64,000 bases of DNA from an uncultured Bacteroidales bacterium (lineage in GTDB: Bacteria > Bacteroidota > Bacteroidia > Bacteroidales > UBA932): NCBI GenBank assembly GCA_946405435.1, contig CAMJHF010000004.1:1-64000 (forward strand), written 5' to 3'. Numbering within the stretch: position 1 is the stretch's first letter; every line of letters begins with the position of its first letter. A model generated the notes under the pieces. It ran no database searches and was not told the DNA's origin. It saw only the letters and a program-made list of their open reading frames with translations. The position numbers were made by a program, and so were the translations under genes. Shown piece by piece: positions 52,453-61,170 of the stretch.

Positions 52453-53457
52453 ATGAAAGTTTCTTTTAAAGATCTTGGTCTTGTAAACACCCGCGAGATG
52501 TTTGCAAAGGCCGTCAAAGGCGGCTACGCCATCCCTGCATTCAACTTCAACAACATGGAGCAGCTCCAGGCCATCATCCAGGCCGCGGCAGAAACCAAGT
52601 CCCCGGTTATCCTCCAGGTGAGCAAGGGTGCCCGTAACTACGCCAACCAGACCCTCCTCCGCTACATGGCACAGGGCGCAGTGGAGTATGCCAAGGAACT
52701 TGGCTGGAAGAAGCCCCAGATCGTTCTCCATCTCGACCACGGCGACAGCTACGAGCTCTGCAAGAGCTGCGTCGACTTTGGCTTCTCTTCCGTCATGATC
52801 GACGGTTCCGCCCTCCCTTACGACGAGAATGTGGCCCTGTCCCGCAAGGTTGTCAACTACGCCCACAAGTATGACGTCACCGTCGAGGCTGAACTCGGAG
52901 TGCTCGCAGGCGTCGAGGACGAAGTCTCCAGCGAGGCTTCCCATTACACCAAGCCCGAGGACGTAATCGATTTCGTCAAGAAGACCAAGTGCGACTCCCT
53001 GGCAATATCCATCGGCACCAGCCACGGTGCTTACAAGTTCAAGCCCGAGCAGTGCACCCGCGACCCCAAGACCGGCAAGCTCGTTCCGCCGCCCCTTGCA
53101 TTCGACGTGCTCAAGGCCATCGAGAAGAAGCTCCCCGGATTCCCCATCGTGCTTCACGGCTCTTCTTCCGTACCTCAGGAATATGTTGACATCATCAACG
53201 CCCACGGCGGCAAACTGCCCGATGCCATCGGCATCCCCGAGGAGCAGCTCCGCAAAGCAGCCAAGAGCGCTGTGTGCAAGATCAACATCGACTCCGACAG
53301 CCGTCTGGCCATGACCGCCGCAATCCGTCAGCACTTCGACGAGTTCCCCGGCCACTTCGACCCCAGGCAGTATCTCAAGCCCGCACGCGAGGAGATGAAG
53401 AAGATGTACATACACAAGATCATCAACGTGCTCGGTTCCAACGGCAAGGCCCGCTAG
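52453..53457 (+). CDS. fba: Class II fructose-1,6-bisphosphate aldolase
   Basis: This 334-residue cytosolic enzyme cleaves fructose-1,6-bisphosphate to two triose phosphates. It has the zinc and catalytic motifs HLDHGDSYE (Asp95, His96), VEAELGVLAG, GTSHGAYK and VLHGSS. Length and sequence match the standard Bacteroidales glycolytic aldolase, not the shorter tagatose-bisphosphate type, so a link with the GalNAc locus is not needed. Codon use is strongly biased to C-ending codons, as expected of a highly expressed gene. It is a single-gene unit with its own promoter and a strong terminator. Confidence 0.95.
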   Translation: MKVSFKDLGLVNTREMFAKAVKGGYAIPAFNFNNMEQLQAIIQAAAETKSPVILQVSKGARNYANQTLLRYMAQGAVEYAKELGWKKPQIVLHLDHGDSYELCKSCVDFGFSSVMIDGSALPYDENVALSRKVVNYAHKYDVTVEAELGVLAGVEDEVSSEASHYTKPEDVIDFVKKTKCDSLAISIGTSHGAYKFKPEQCTRDPKTGKLVPPPLAFDVLKAIEKKLPGFPIVLHGSSSVPQEYVDIINAHGGKLPDAIGIPEEQLRKAAKSAVCKINIDSDSRLAMTAAIRQHFDEFPGHFDPRQYLKPAREEMKKMYIHKIINVLGSNGKAR

Positions 53458-53476
53458 AACTGACTGTTCTTCCAAT

Positions 53477-53513
53477 AAAAAGTTCGGCACTGTCCGGTGC
53501 CGAACTTTTTTTA
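53477..53513 (+). terminator. Strong intrinsic terminator after the aldolase gene
   Basis: AGTTCGGCAC (53481-53490) and GTGCCGAACT (53497-53506) form a perfect 10-bp stem with a six-base loop, extended by an A-run before and a T-run after. The A/T flanks would let it work on both strands. Confidence 0.92.
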
Positions 53514-53525
53514 TTGATTTTTTTT

Positions 53526-53533
53526 TATCTTTG
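53526..53533 (+). promoter_or_regulatory. -7 box for corA
   Basis: TATCTTTG matches TAnnTTTG and starts 20 bases after the fba terminator stem. I see no clear -33 box. The ATG chosen for corA is at 53597. Confidence 0.5.
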
Positions 53534-53596
53534 CACGCTGACACGAATGTTTAACCCCTTCCGACAAGTGTGCCGGGAACAAATCAGGAAGGCAAG

Positions 53597-54550
53597 ATGA
53601 TCAGGATTTTCTATCGGAGCGGCTCCGAGCTGCTGCTCGCCCAGTCGGAAAAGAAATTTGCTGCCATCGGCAAGGAAGACGTGCTTTGGATCGACCTCAT
53701 CTCCCCGAGCGGTGAGGAAAAACGCGCCACGGAGAGTTTCCTGGGAGTGGAGATACAGAGCAGGGCGCAAGCCGAAGAGATTGAAAGTTCCTCACGTTTC
53801 TCCGAGGACGACCGGGCTATCTACGCCAATACCAACTTCCTTTCCCCTGCGGATGACGAGATGCTCATGGATCCCGTCTCATTCATCCTGGCCGACAAGG
53901 TTCTGGCTACGCTTCGTGAAATCCCACTTCGTTCCTTTGATACCCTCCAACGCAAGATCCTGGCCCTGCCGGACCAGTTCCCGGATGGCTTTACCGTGTT
54001 CGTGGAGATAATGGACAAGCGTGTGGACCTGGACGCCGATATCGTGGAGCTTATCTCCAAAGACGTCTCCCAGTTCAGCAAGCGCATCAATCAGCAGGAA
54101 GATATCAACGAGGAGTTCCTTCTGGATATCAATCAGTTGCAGGAGAATGCAATGTTTGTGCGCGAGAACGTCGTGGACAAGCAGCGCCTGATTTCAAACA
54201 TTGTCAAGAGCAAGCGCTGCCCCAAGGACCCGGAACTCCGGTCCGACCTGGCGGTCATACTTCAGGACATCGCGTCCTTGATTAACCATACCAACTTCGC
54301 CTTCGAGAGGCTCGAGTACCTGCAGGATACTGTCGTGGGTCTTATCAATCTGGAGCAGAACCGGATAATGAAGATTTTCACGCTTATATCCCTGCTTCTG
54401 ATGCCTGCCACGCTCGTGGCCAGTTTCTACGGCATGAACGTCACCCTGCCATTTGCCGACAAGTGGTGGGCCTGGCCTGCCATTGCACTTCTGATGGTAT
54501 TCCTGGTGGTTGGTATATGGCTGATTTTCAAGCATAAAAAAATGTTATGA
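53597..54550 (+). CDS. corA: CorA-family magnesium/cobalt transporter
   Basis: This 317-residue inner-membrane protein has a long cytoplasmic helical domain and two C-terminal membrane spans, with the ion-selective YGMN motif near residue 279. CorA proteins let Mg2+ (or Co2+, Ni2+) into the cell as pentamers. I chose the ATG at 53597; an upstream ATG at 53570 would add nine residues. The stop overlaps the galM start (ATGA), which suggests coupled translation with an unrelated gene. Confidence 0.93.
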   Translation: MIRIFYRSGSELLLAQSEKKFAAIGKEDVLWIDLISPSGEEKRATESFLGVEIQSRAQAEEIESSSRFSEDDRAIYANTNFLSPADDEMLMDPVSFILADKVLATLREIPLRSFDTLQRKILALPDQFPDGFTVFVEIMDKRVDLDADIVELISKDVSQFSKRINQQEDINEEFLLDINQLQENAMFVRENVVDKQRLISNIVKSKRCPKDPELRSDLAVILQDIASLINHTNFAFERLEYLQDTVVGLINLEQNRIMKIFTLISLLLMPATLVASFYGMNVTLPFADKWWAWPAIALLMVFLVVGIWLIFKHKKML

Positions 54551-55671
54551 GACGTTTCGCCTTTGTTCTTGCACTCGCGGCCCTGGCCGCCTGTGCACCC
54601 AAGTCTGTGCAACTTATTCCGGCAACCGCTTTTGAAACCCAGATTGACGGCAAGCCCGTTTCTCTTTATACCATCCAGGGCGGCGGGCTGACTGCCCAGA
54701 TTACCAATTACGGGGCCCGCGTGGTGAGCCTGTGGGCTCCCGACAGGGAAGGACGTCTTGCCGATGTGGTTATAGGACGGGGGACCATCGACGCTTATGT
54801 CAATGGCGAGGGCGAGCGCTTCCTGGGTGCTTGCGTGGGACCTGTCGCCAACCGTATAGGCGGGGCCTCCTTCACTTTGGACGGCGTTGAATACCAGCTC
54901 GATAAGAATGACGGAGAGAACACTCTTCACGGAGGATTCATCGGGATAGACCGGCTTGTATGGGACGTCGTGGAACAGACTCCCAAGAGCATCAAGCTGC
55001 AGGTGGTGCATCCCGACGGCCTGGGCGGTTTTCCCGGCAACAAGACCATCAGCGTACGCTATACCCTGACCGACCTGCATGACCTGAAAGTCGAGTTCGA
55101 AGCCACTACCGATGCTCCCACCCCCATAAATCTGGCGCATCATCCCTTCTTCAACCTGAAGGGGAGCGGGGAGGGCGATATCCTGGACCATATCATGCAA
55201 ATCCCTTCCGGCTGCGTGTCGGCCGTGGATGACCAGCTGATACCTCTTGGACATACGGTGATCATAGACGGCGGTCCTTTGGATTTCCGCAAGCCCAGGC
55301 CCATAGGCCAGTTCGTCGATGCCGACGATGAGCAGATCCGCCACGGCCACGGCTACGACCACAACTGGATCATAGACTATAAACCCGGCCCCGGCGGCCT
55401 CAGCCTGGACGCCAGGGTTGTATGCCCCGCGTCAGGAAGGGTTCTGGAAGTTTATTCCGACCAGCCCGGCCTCCAGTTCTACAGCGGCAACTTCTTCGGA
55501 GACGGCAAGACCATAGATATAAGCGGCAAGGCCGTCGCCTTCCGCGGCGCATTCGCGCTCGAAACCCAGAAATTCCCCGACGCCGTGCACTTCCCCCAGT
55601 TCCCGGACACGATCCTGAGGCCCGGAGACACCTACAAGCACACCTGCCTGTATAGGTTTTTGGCAGAATAA
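54547..55671 (+). CDS. galM: Aldose 1-epimerase, lipoprotein form
   Basis: This 374-residue enzyme interconverts alpha and beta forms of galactose and glucose. The family motifs are present: VGPVANRIG, NTLHGG, NLAHHPFFNL, GYDHNW and FALETQKFPDA with the catalytic Glu. The N-terminus is a lipoprotein signal (LAAC, Cys16), so it works outside the cytoplasm, a form common in Bacteroidales. It overlaps corA by ATGA and converges with mntP. Confidence 0.92.
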   Translation: MRRFAFVLALAALAACAPKSVQLIPATAFETQIDGKPVSLYTIQGGGLTAQITNYGARVVSLWAPDREGRLADVVIGRGTIDAYVNGEGERFLGACVGPVANRIGGASFTLDGVEYQLDKNDGENTLHGGFIGIDRLVWDVVEQTPKSIKLQVVHPDGLGGFPGNKTISVRYTLTDLHDLKVEFEATTDAPTPINLAHHPFFNLKGSGEGDILDHIMQIPSGCVSAVDDQLIPLGHTVIIDGGPLDFRKPRPIGQFVDADDEQIRHGHGYDHNWIIDYKPGPGGLSLDARVVCPASGRVLEVYSDQPGLQFYSGNFFGDGKTIDISGKAVAFRGAFALETQKFPDAVHFPQFPDTILRPGDTYKHTCLYRFLAE

Positions 55672-55681
55672 GGATTCCGCT

Positions 55682-56230
55682 CTACAATAGCAGGGAAATA
55701 CCGATTCCGATAAGGACGCAGCCGCCGATGATTTCGGCGACGGCACCGGAGCGTTTGCCTATGGCCTGACCGCCGCACAGGCCGACGCACACCACGATCG
55801 TGGTAATGATGAAGAGTGATACGAGCAAGGGGAGGAAGTCCAGAAAAGCCTCTCCGCCAAGGGACTGTGCCGCACCTATGGCGAAGGCGTCTATGCTCGT
55901 GGCGAATCCGCTGAGGATGAGTCCGCGCCAGTGGAACAGGTCGCGGGCCTCTTCTTTGCCCTTGAGCCCTTCCCAGAACATCGAACCTCCTACGTAGGCC
56001 AGAAGCAGAAAACCAATGATGTGGGAGGCCTTGATAAGAAATGGCGCAACCGCATTGCCCAGCGCCCATCCGCATGTAAGGAAAGTGCAGTGTATAACTG
56101 CGAATACCAGAGAAGTGCGGACGGCCTGGCTCCAGCTCATGCGGCGCTGCGTCACTCCGGAGCACAATGCCACGGCGAAGCAGTCCGCGCAAAGCGACAG
56201 CGCTATGAGTATTGATTGCAGTATGCCCAT
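55682..56230 (-). CDS. mntP: Manganese efflux pump MntP
   Basis: This 182-residue inner-membrane protein has six hydrophobic segments in two related halves, each with an Asp motif (LCADCFAVAL near the start and TSIDAFAIGAA in the second half), as in MntP. It exports Mn2+. I chose the ATG at 56230, which gives the family length; the frame upstream lies within recR. It follows recR after four bases. Confidence 0.92.
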   Translation of the reverse strand: MGILQSILIALSLCADCFAVALCSGVTQRRMSWSQAVRTSLVFAVIHCTFLTCGWALGNAVAPFLIKASHIIGFLLLAYVGGSMFWEGLKGKEEARDLFHWRGLILSGFATSIDAFAIGAAQSLGGEAFLDFLPLLVSLFIITTIVVCVGLCGGQAIGKRSGAVAEIIGGCVLIGIGISLLL

Positions 56231-56234
56231 ATCA

Positions 56235-56846
56235 CTACGGCTTGAATTCCTGACGGTTAAGTATCGAGCGCCCGAGGGTGATGGAGTCGGCGTACTCCAG
56301 TTCGTCGCCGAATCCGAGGCCACGGGCGAGGGTGGTGACTTTGCAGCCCGAACCTTGTATCTGACGGTAGATGTAGAAGGCCGTGGTTTCGCCTTCCACG
56401 TCGCCGGAAAGGGCGAGGATGACCTCGGTGTCTTGGGATACCCGTTCTGCCAACTGCTTGATTGTAAGGTCGGAAGGGCCTGTTCCGGCGATGGGGGATA
56501 TGATGCCTCCCAGGACATGGTAAACTCCGTGATACTGTCCTGTGGCCTCTATGCTCATTACGTCCCGTACGCTCTCGACGACGCAGATCGTCCTGTGGTC
56601 GCGGCGGGTGTCGGCGCAGATGGAACAGGTGTCGCCGTCGGATACCATCATGCAGGTCTTGCAGTAGTGCACGTCGTCGGCAAGCTCTCCTATGGCGGAT
56701 GCGAAGTGGTGGATCTTGTCTGCCGGCTGCTTGAGCAGATGAAGGGCAAGGCGCAGTGCGCTGCGCCTCCCTACTCCCGGCAGGGAAGAAATGGCCTCAA
56801 CAGCATCCTTGAGGGCCTTTGACGGATACTCTTCGGACTGCAGCAT
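56235..56846 (-). CDS. recR: Recombination protein RecR
   Basis: This 203-residue cytosolic protein acts with RecF/RecO in recombinational repair. It has a helix-hairpin-helix (SSLPGVGRRSALRLALHLL), a four-Cys zinc finger (YCKTCMMVSDGDTCSIC) and a Toprim domain (ICVVESVRDVMSIE; ALSGDVEGETTAFYI). Length is standard. The start overlaps the pnuC stop (TAATG). Confidence 0.95.
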   Translation of the reverse strand: MLQSEEYPSKALKDAVEAISSLPGVGRRSALRLALHLLKQPADKIHHFASAIGELADDVHYCKTCMMVSDGDTCSICADTRRDHRTICVVESVRDVMSIEATGQYHGVYHVLGGIISPIAGTGPSDLTIKQLAERVSQDTEVILALSGDVEGETTAFYIYRQIQGSGCKVTTLARGLGFGDELEYADSITLGRSILNRQEFKP

Positions 56847-57445
56847 TACTCTTCAACCAGCACTCCGTTCTTCTTCCAGTTGATGTAGCCGATTACGCAG
56901 GTCACGATGTAGTAGGTGTACATGATGGCCATGAGCCACTTGGACTGTGTGGCGTAGACGGAGATTATGAGGATGTTGGCGATTACCCACAGGGGATACT
57001 GCTCGATGTGCGAACGGGACAGAAGCCATGCGGCTACGAAGCTGAGCACGAGGGAAGTGCCGTCCAGGATGGGGGCCGGATCGCTGGTCTTGCTGAGGAT
57101 GAAGGATACCAGGGGAGCGCCTACGGCGATGATCGCCAGGACTATGAGGAGGCGCTTGCGCTTGAGTGGCACCACATGCAGCTGCCCGCCGCTTTCGCCG
57201 TCCAGCTTGCGCCAGCGGATGATACCCATTATCGCTATGACTATCAGGTAGATGTTTAATATTACCTGGGCCCAGAGAGGGGCCCACTGGCCGCCCTCCT
57301 GGTTGGTGGACGCCACTATCAGGGCGGTGGTGGAGGTTGCTATGCTGAAATACCACATCCACTTATGCTGAAAAATCTGCAGGGTCATGTAGGTGACGCC
57401 GCAGATGAGGGACAAAGCCTGAATCCAGATTACGATATTTTCCAT
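56846..57445 (-). CDS. pnuC: PnuC-family nicotinamide riboside (or related vitamin) transporter
   Basis: This 199-residue inner-membrane protein has about seven hydrophobic segments and PnuC features including LQIFQHKWMWYFSIATS, Trp-rich loops and YINWKKNG near the end. PnuC proteins carry nicotinamide riboside; sister proteins carry thiamine or riboflavin, so the vitamin is not certain. I chose the ATG at 57445. It is the first gene of the pnuC-recR-mntP unit, divergent from rpsA. I see no riboswitch in the short leader. Confidence 0.85.
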   Translation of the reverse strand: MENIVIWIQALSLICGVTYMTLQIFQHKWMWYFSIATSTTALIVASTNQEGGQWAPLWAQVILNIYLIVIAIMGIIRWRKLDGESGGQLHVVPLKRKRLLIVLAIIAVGAPLVSFILSKTSDPAPILDGTSLVLSFVAAWLLSRSHIEQYPLWVIANILIISVYATQSKWLMAIMYTYYIVTCVIGYINWKKNGVLVEE

Positions 57446-57449
57446 TCTG

Positions 57450-57457
57450 CAAAAATA
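57450..57457 (-). promoter_or_regulatory. -7 box for pnuC, adjacent to the start codon
   Basis: On the minus strand TATTTTTG matches TAnnTTTG. Only four bases lie between it and the ATG at 57445, so the mRNA would be leaderless. No good -33 box is visible. Confidence 0.5.
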
Positions 57458-57480
57458 ACAATAAAAAAGTAAATTTAAGT

Positions 57481-57511
57481 TTTCGTATATCAAATAATTT
57501 GTCTAAATTTG
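57481..57511 (+). promoter_or_regulatory. Promoter for rpsA
   Basis: TAAATTTG (57504-57511) fits the -7 consensus. TTTC (57481-57484) lies 19 bp upstream as a near-match for the -33 box. The leader is about 70 bases. Confidence 0.6.
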
Positions 57512-57520
57512 CGCGCCTTT

Positions 57521-57539
57521 TTGGGGAACTGTTCCCCAA
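57521..57539 (+). promoter_or_regulatory. Palindrome in the rpsA leader
   Basis: TTGGGGAAC (57521-57529) and GTTCCCCAA (57531-57539) are perfect inverted repeats around one T. It could be a DNA operator or an RNA hairpin with a shortened stem, possibly involved in S1 self-control. No T-run follows. Confidence 0.5.
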
Positions 57540-57586
57540 GGTACAGAACATAATGTCCAACTACTAACTTTTTATTGTTGTAACAA

Positions 57587-59368
57587 ATGGAAAATGAAGT
57601 AAAAAGACTGAATGCATCCATACCTCCCGAGGAGTTTGACTGGGATGCCTTCGAAAGCGGCTCCGACATCTACGGAACCACCGAAAAAGAAGCTGTGAAC
57701 GCAGCTTACGAAAAAACCCTTGAAAGAATCGACGCCAACGAGACCAAGGAAGGCGAAGTGACCGCTATCAACAAGCGCGAGGTCGTCGTGTCCGTGGGCG
57801 GCAAGAGCGAGGGTGTCATCATGGCTACCGAGTTCCGCTACAATCCCGACCTCAAGGTTGGTGACAAAGTGGAAGTGCTGGTTGAATCCCCCGAGGACAA
57901 GAAAGGCCAGATCGTCCTTTCCCACAAGAAGGCCCGCGCCCTCAAGTCCTGGGACCGTGTCAACGAGGCATACGAGAACGATGAGGTCGTAAAGGGCTTC
58001 GTGAAGACCCGCACCAAGGGTGGCATGATCGTGGACGTTTTCGGAATCGAGGCATTCCTCCCCGGCAGCCAGATCGATATCAAACCCATCCGTGACTACG
58101 ATCAGTTCGTAGGCCAGAACATCGACTTCAAGATCGTCAAGATCAACAACGAGTACCGCAACGTGGTCGTGTCCCACAAGGCACTGCTCGAGGCTGAGCA
58201 GGAGGCCAAGAGGGCTGAACTCATCGGCAAGCTCGAGAAGGGCCAGGTCCTCGAAGGCGTGGTCAAGAACATCACCAACTACGGCGTGTTCGTCGACCTC
58301 GGCGGCGTGGACGGTCTGATCCACATCACCGACCTGAGCTGGGGCCGTGTCAACCACCCCGAGGAAATCGTCTCCCTGGACGAGAAGATCAAGGTGGTCG
58401 TGCTCGACTTCAACGAGCAGCAGAAGCGTATCGCCCTGGGTCTCAAGCAGCTTACTCCTCATCCTTGGGAGAACCTCGATCCCAACCTCAAGGTTGGCGA
58501 CAAGGTCAAGGGCAAGGTTATCCTGCTGGCCGACTACGGTGCATTCATTGAGATAGAGCCCGGCGTGGAGGGTCTCGTACACGTGAGCGAGATGTCCTGG
58601 AGCCCCAGGCTTCACAGCGCCCAGGAGTTCCTCAAGCAGGGACAGGAGGTTGAGGCACAGGTCCTCAGCATCGACCGCGAGGCCCGCAAGATTTCCCTCG
58701 GTCTCAAGCAGCTTACCCCCAACCCTTGGGAGAACATCCGCGAGAAGTATCCTATCGGCAGCCGTCATACCGCAATCGTCCGCAACGTCACCAACTTCGG
58801 CGTATTTGCCGAGCTTGAGGACGGCGTAGAGGGCCTTGTCCACATCAGCGACCTGAGCTGGAACAAGATCAAGCACCCTTCAGAGGTTGTCAACTCCGGC
58901 GACTCCATCGAGGTCCAGATTCTCGACTTCGACGAGGCCAACCACAAACTCAGCCTTGGCCACAAGCAGCTCACCACCAATCCTTGGGATGAGATCGAGG
59001 CCAAGTATCCCGTAGGCTCTACTGTTGAGGGAACCATCGCCTCTGTCAGCGACAAGGGCGCCCAGATCACTCTCGACGGCGAGGCTGAAGGATTCGCTTT
59101 CAACCGCGAAATCGTCAAGGAAGACGGCAAGCAGGCAGTTGCCGGTGAGACTCTCCCCTTCAAGGTGGTCGAGCTCCGTCGCAGCACCCGCCGCATCATC
59201 CTGAGCCACCTGCGCACCTATCAGGAGGTCAAGGAGAAGGCCGCCGCTTCCGAGGCCGAGAGCACCAAGAAGGCCGTCAAGAAGGTCAACGCCACCGTTG
59301 AGAAGACCACTCTGGGTGACATCGACGCTCTTGCAGCCCTCAAGGAGAAACTCGAGAAAAGCGAGTAA
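57587..59368 (+). CDS. rpsA: 30S ribosomal protein S1
   Basis: This 593-residue RNA-binding protein helps the ribosome engage mRNA. I count six S1 repeats, with cores such as REVVVSVGGKSEG, GGMIVDVFGIEAF, NYGVFVDLGGVDGLIH, DYGAFIEIEPGVEGLVH, NFGVFAELEDGVEGLVH and KGAQITLDGEAEGF. The C-terminus is charged and helical. Codon use is that of a highly expressed gene. The stop overlaps the rnz start (TAATG). Confidence 0.96.
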   Translation: MENEVKRLNASIPPEEFDWDAFESGSDIYGTTEKEAVNAAYEKTLERIDANETKEGEVTAINKREVVVSVGGKSEGVIMATEFRYNPDLKVGDKVEVLVESPEDKKGQIVLSHKKARALKSWDRVNEAYENDEVVKGFVKTRTKGGMIVDVFGIEAFLPGSQIDIKPIRDYDQFVGQNIDFKIVKINNEYRNVVVSHKALLEAEQEAKRAELIGKLEKGQVLEGVVKNITNYGVFVDLGGVDGLIHITDLSWGRVNHPEEIVSLDEKIKVVVLDFNEQQKRIALGLKQLTPHPWENLDPNLKVGDKVKGKVILLADYGAFIEIEPGVEGLVHVSEMSWSPRLHSAQEFLKQGQEVEAQVLSIDREARKISLGLKQLTPNPWENIREKYPIGSRHTAIVRNVTNFGVFAELEDGVEGLVHISDLSWNKIKHPSEVVNSGDSIEVQILDFDEANHKLSLGHKQLTTNPWDEIEAKYPVGSTVEGTIASVSDKGAQITLDGEAEGFAFNREIVKEDGKQAVAGETLPFKVVELRRSTRRIILSHLRTYQEVKEKAAASEAESTKKAVKKVNATVEKTTLGDIDALAALKEKLEKSE

Positions 59369-60171
59369 TGATTTTTAATCTTACCACAATGGGCACGGCT
59401 TCGGCCATGCCCATTTCTGATAGGAATCCAAGCGCCCAGATGCTCAATGCCAATGGGCGCTTGTTTCTTATTGACTGCGGGGAAGGGGCCCAGCAGCAGA
59501 TGCGCCGCTGCCATCTTTCTTTCCTGCGTGTCGAGGCCGTCTTTATCTCCCATATTCATGGCGACCACATGTTCGGGCTGTTCGGCTTCTTGAACTCGTC
59601 GGCCATGTACGGCCGTACGGCACCGCTGGACGTTTACGGTCCCGCGGCACTCGGTCCGGTGCTCAACTTCTACAAAAGCTTCTTCGGCACGGAAGATCCC
59701 TATGAGCTCCGCTTCCATAAGCTTGATTGCTGCGAGCCCGAGGTAGTGCATACATCCAAGTGCCTTACCGTGAGTGCATTCCCGCTGAAGCACAAGATAG
59801 AGTGTTATGGCTTCCGTTTCGACGAAACGGTGAGCGCCAGGCATGCCGAAGCCAATCCGGCATACCGTGCGAAATCTTACGCTTATTGCTCGGATACAGC
59901 TCCGTTCCCGGAGCTGGCAGGCTGGGTTAAAGGTGTAAACTGTTTGTACCACGAGGCAACATATCCCCGGGAGATGGCCGACAAGGCGGCAGCCCGTTTC
60001 CATTCCACATCGGAAGATGCCGCACGCTGTGCCCTCGAGGCCGGTGCCGGCCGGCTTATAATAGGTCATTATTCCTCAAGGATCACGGATTTGGACGCTC
60101 TGGTCTCGGAGTGCCGCGCGGTTTTCCCTGAAACTGTGGCCGCAGGCGATTGCGACGTATTTGAGATTTAG
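59368..60171 (+). CDS. rnz: Ribonuclease Z
   Basis: This 267-residue metallo-beta-lactamase-fold nuclease trims the 3' end of tRNA precursors. It has SHIHGDH (61-67; His62, His64, Asp66, His67), AYCSDTAPF, YHEATY and GHYSSRI, the zinc-binding set of RNase Z. At 267 residues it is somewhat shorter than the common ~300. It is coupled to rpsA by overlap. Confidence 0.92.
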   Translation: MIFNLTTMGTASAMPISDRNPSAQMLNANGRLFLIDCGEGAQQQMRRCHLSFLRVEAVFISHIHGDHMFGLFGFLNSSAMYGRTAPLDVYGPAALGPVLNFYKSFFGTEDPYELRFHKLDCCEPEVVHTSKCLTVSAFPLKHKIECYGFRFDETVSARHAEANPAYRAKSYAYCSDTAPFPELAGWVKGVNCLYHEATYPREMADKAAARFHSTSEDAARCALEAGAGRLIIGHYSSRITDLDALVSECRAVFPETVAAGDCDVFEI

Positions 60172-60205
60172 AACTGATCCTGCCTTGCCGGTCGTTGGAA
60201 TTAAT

Positions 60206-60237
60206 TTTGCATATCTAAAGCAAAGTTAGTATATTCG
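60206..60237 (+). promoter_or_regulatory. Promoter for the glucosaminidase gene
   Basis: TTTG (60206-60209) and TATATTCG (60230-60237) are 20 bp apart; the -7 box has one mismatch. Only six bases separate it from the GTG start at 60244, so the mRNA would be leaderless or nearly so. Confidence 0.6.
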
Positions 60238-60243
60238 AAATTT

Positions 60244-61170
60244 GTGAAGAAGGCAATATTATTATTCAGTGCACTCGCACTTCTGTTTGCCGCCGATGCC
60301 GGCCCCTACGAAAAGTACATCCAGAAGTACTCTTCCGTTGCAGTGTCGGAGATGCGCCGGTCCGGCGTTCCGGCCTCCATCACCCTGGCCCAGGGCTTGT
60401 TGGAGTCGGCAGCCGGGCAGTCCACCCTCGCCACCAAAGCCAACAACCATTTCGGCATCAAGTGCCATTCTGACTGGAAAGGCAAGAAGACTTACCGCGA
60501 TGACGACAAGGCCAATGAGTGCTTCCGCGTGTATTCCAACGCCGCGGCGTCTTTCAGGGACCACTCCGATTTCCTTCGCTACCAGGACCGTTACAAGTTC
60601 CTTTTCGACTTGGAGCCTACCGATTATAAAGCTTGGGCAAAGGGCTTGAAGAAGGCCGGCTACGCAACCGACAGGCTCTACGCGGGCAAGCTTATCAAAC
60701 TTATAGAGGATTACGAACTCTATCGTTTCGATTCCGAGTCCGGCGAGTTGCCCGAGGCACCCCATGCGATAGAAACCCCTGAAGAAGTTGCGGCGGTCCA
60801 GGCCCGTGAGGAAGTACGCTTCTCACTCTCGCGCAAGGTATACAAAATCAACGGCGTACCTTGTGTCTACGCTGTTAAAGGCGACACCTACGAATCTATC
60901 GCCGCATCCAACGGCCTTTTCCCCGGCGAAATTCTCCGCTTCAACGATGTCTCCTCCGACTGTGAGCCGGCTCCCGGCAGCGTGGTGTACCTTCAGCACA
61001 AAAAGAAAAAGGCTCCCCGGGGCATGAATAAATATATAGTCGGCCCTGAAGAGGAAAGCCTCTGGGAAATCTCCCAGCGTTTCGGCGTGCGGTTGGGAGC
61101 CATAAAGCGCATGAACCGGCTCTCGGACGATTACAAGCCTCTTGAAGGCGATACTATATTGCTGCGCTGA
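60244..61170 (+). CDS. Exported N-acetylglucosaminidase with two LysM domains
   Basis: This 308-residue protein starts at GTG; no ATG preserves the signal peptide (KKAILLFSALALLFA). Residues about 22-165 form a glucosaminidase domain with ITLAQGLLESAAGQST (likely catalytic Glu) and NNHFGIKCH. Two LysM modules follow: VYAVKGDTYESIAASNGL and KYIVGPEEESLWEISQRFGV. It probably cleaves peptidoglycan glycan strands in the periplasm. Its stop overlaps mltG by one base (TGATG), so two cell-wall enzymes are coupled. Confidence 0.88.
   Translation: MKKAILLFSALALLFAADAGPYEKYIQKYSSVAVSEMRRSGVPASITLAQGLLESAAGQSTLATKANNHFGIKCHSDWKGKKTYRDDDKANECFRVYSNAAASFRDHSDFLRYQDRYKFLFDLEPTDYKAWAKGLKKAGYATDRLYAGKLIKLIEDYELYRFDSESGELPEAPHAIETPEEVAAVQAREEVRFSLSRKVYKINGVPCVYAVKGDTYESIAASNGLFPGEILRFNDVSSDCEPAPGSVVYLQHKKKKAPRGMNKYIVGPEEESLWEISQRFGVRLGAIKRMNRLSDDYKPLEGDTILLR

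Noticed and set aside
52453..53457. Aldolase as tagatose-bisphosphate aldolase of the GalNAc pathway
   Set aside because: Length (334 residues) and sequence fit the standard glycolytic enzyme. It has its own promoter and terminator, outside the DeoR-controlled arms.
52429..53544. A 371-codon frame opposite the aldolase gene
   Set aside because: It covers the aldolase and its terminator and has no known domain. The aldolase on the plus strand is unambiguous.
57446..57586. A vitamin riboswitch before pnuC
   Set aside because: The space is shared with the rpsA promoter and the pnuC -7 box lies four bases from its ATG, leaving no leader for an aptamer.
57572..58876. A 434-codon open frame opposite rpsA
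   Set aside because: It mirrors the repeated S1 domains. The Leu/Val/Asp-rich product reflects strong codon bias in a highly expressed gene.
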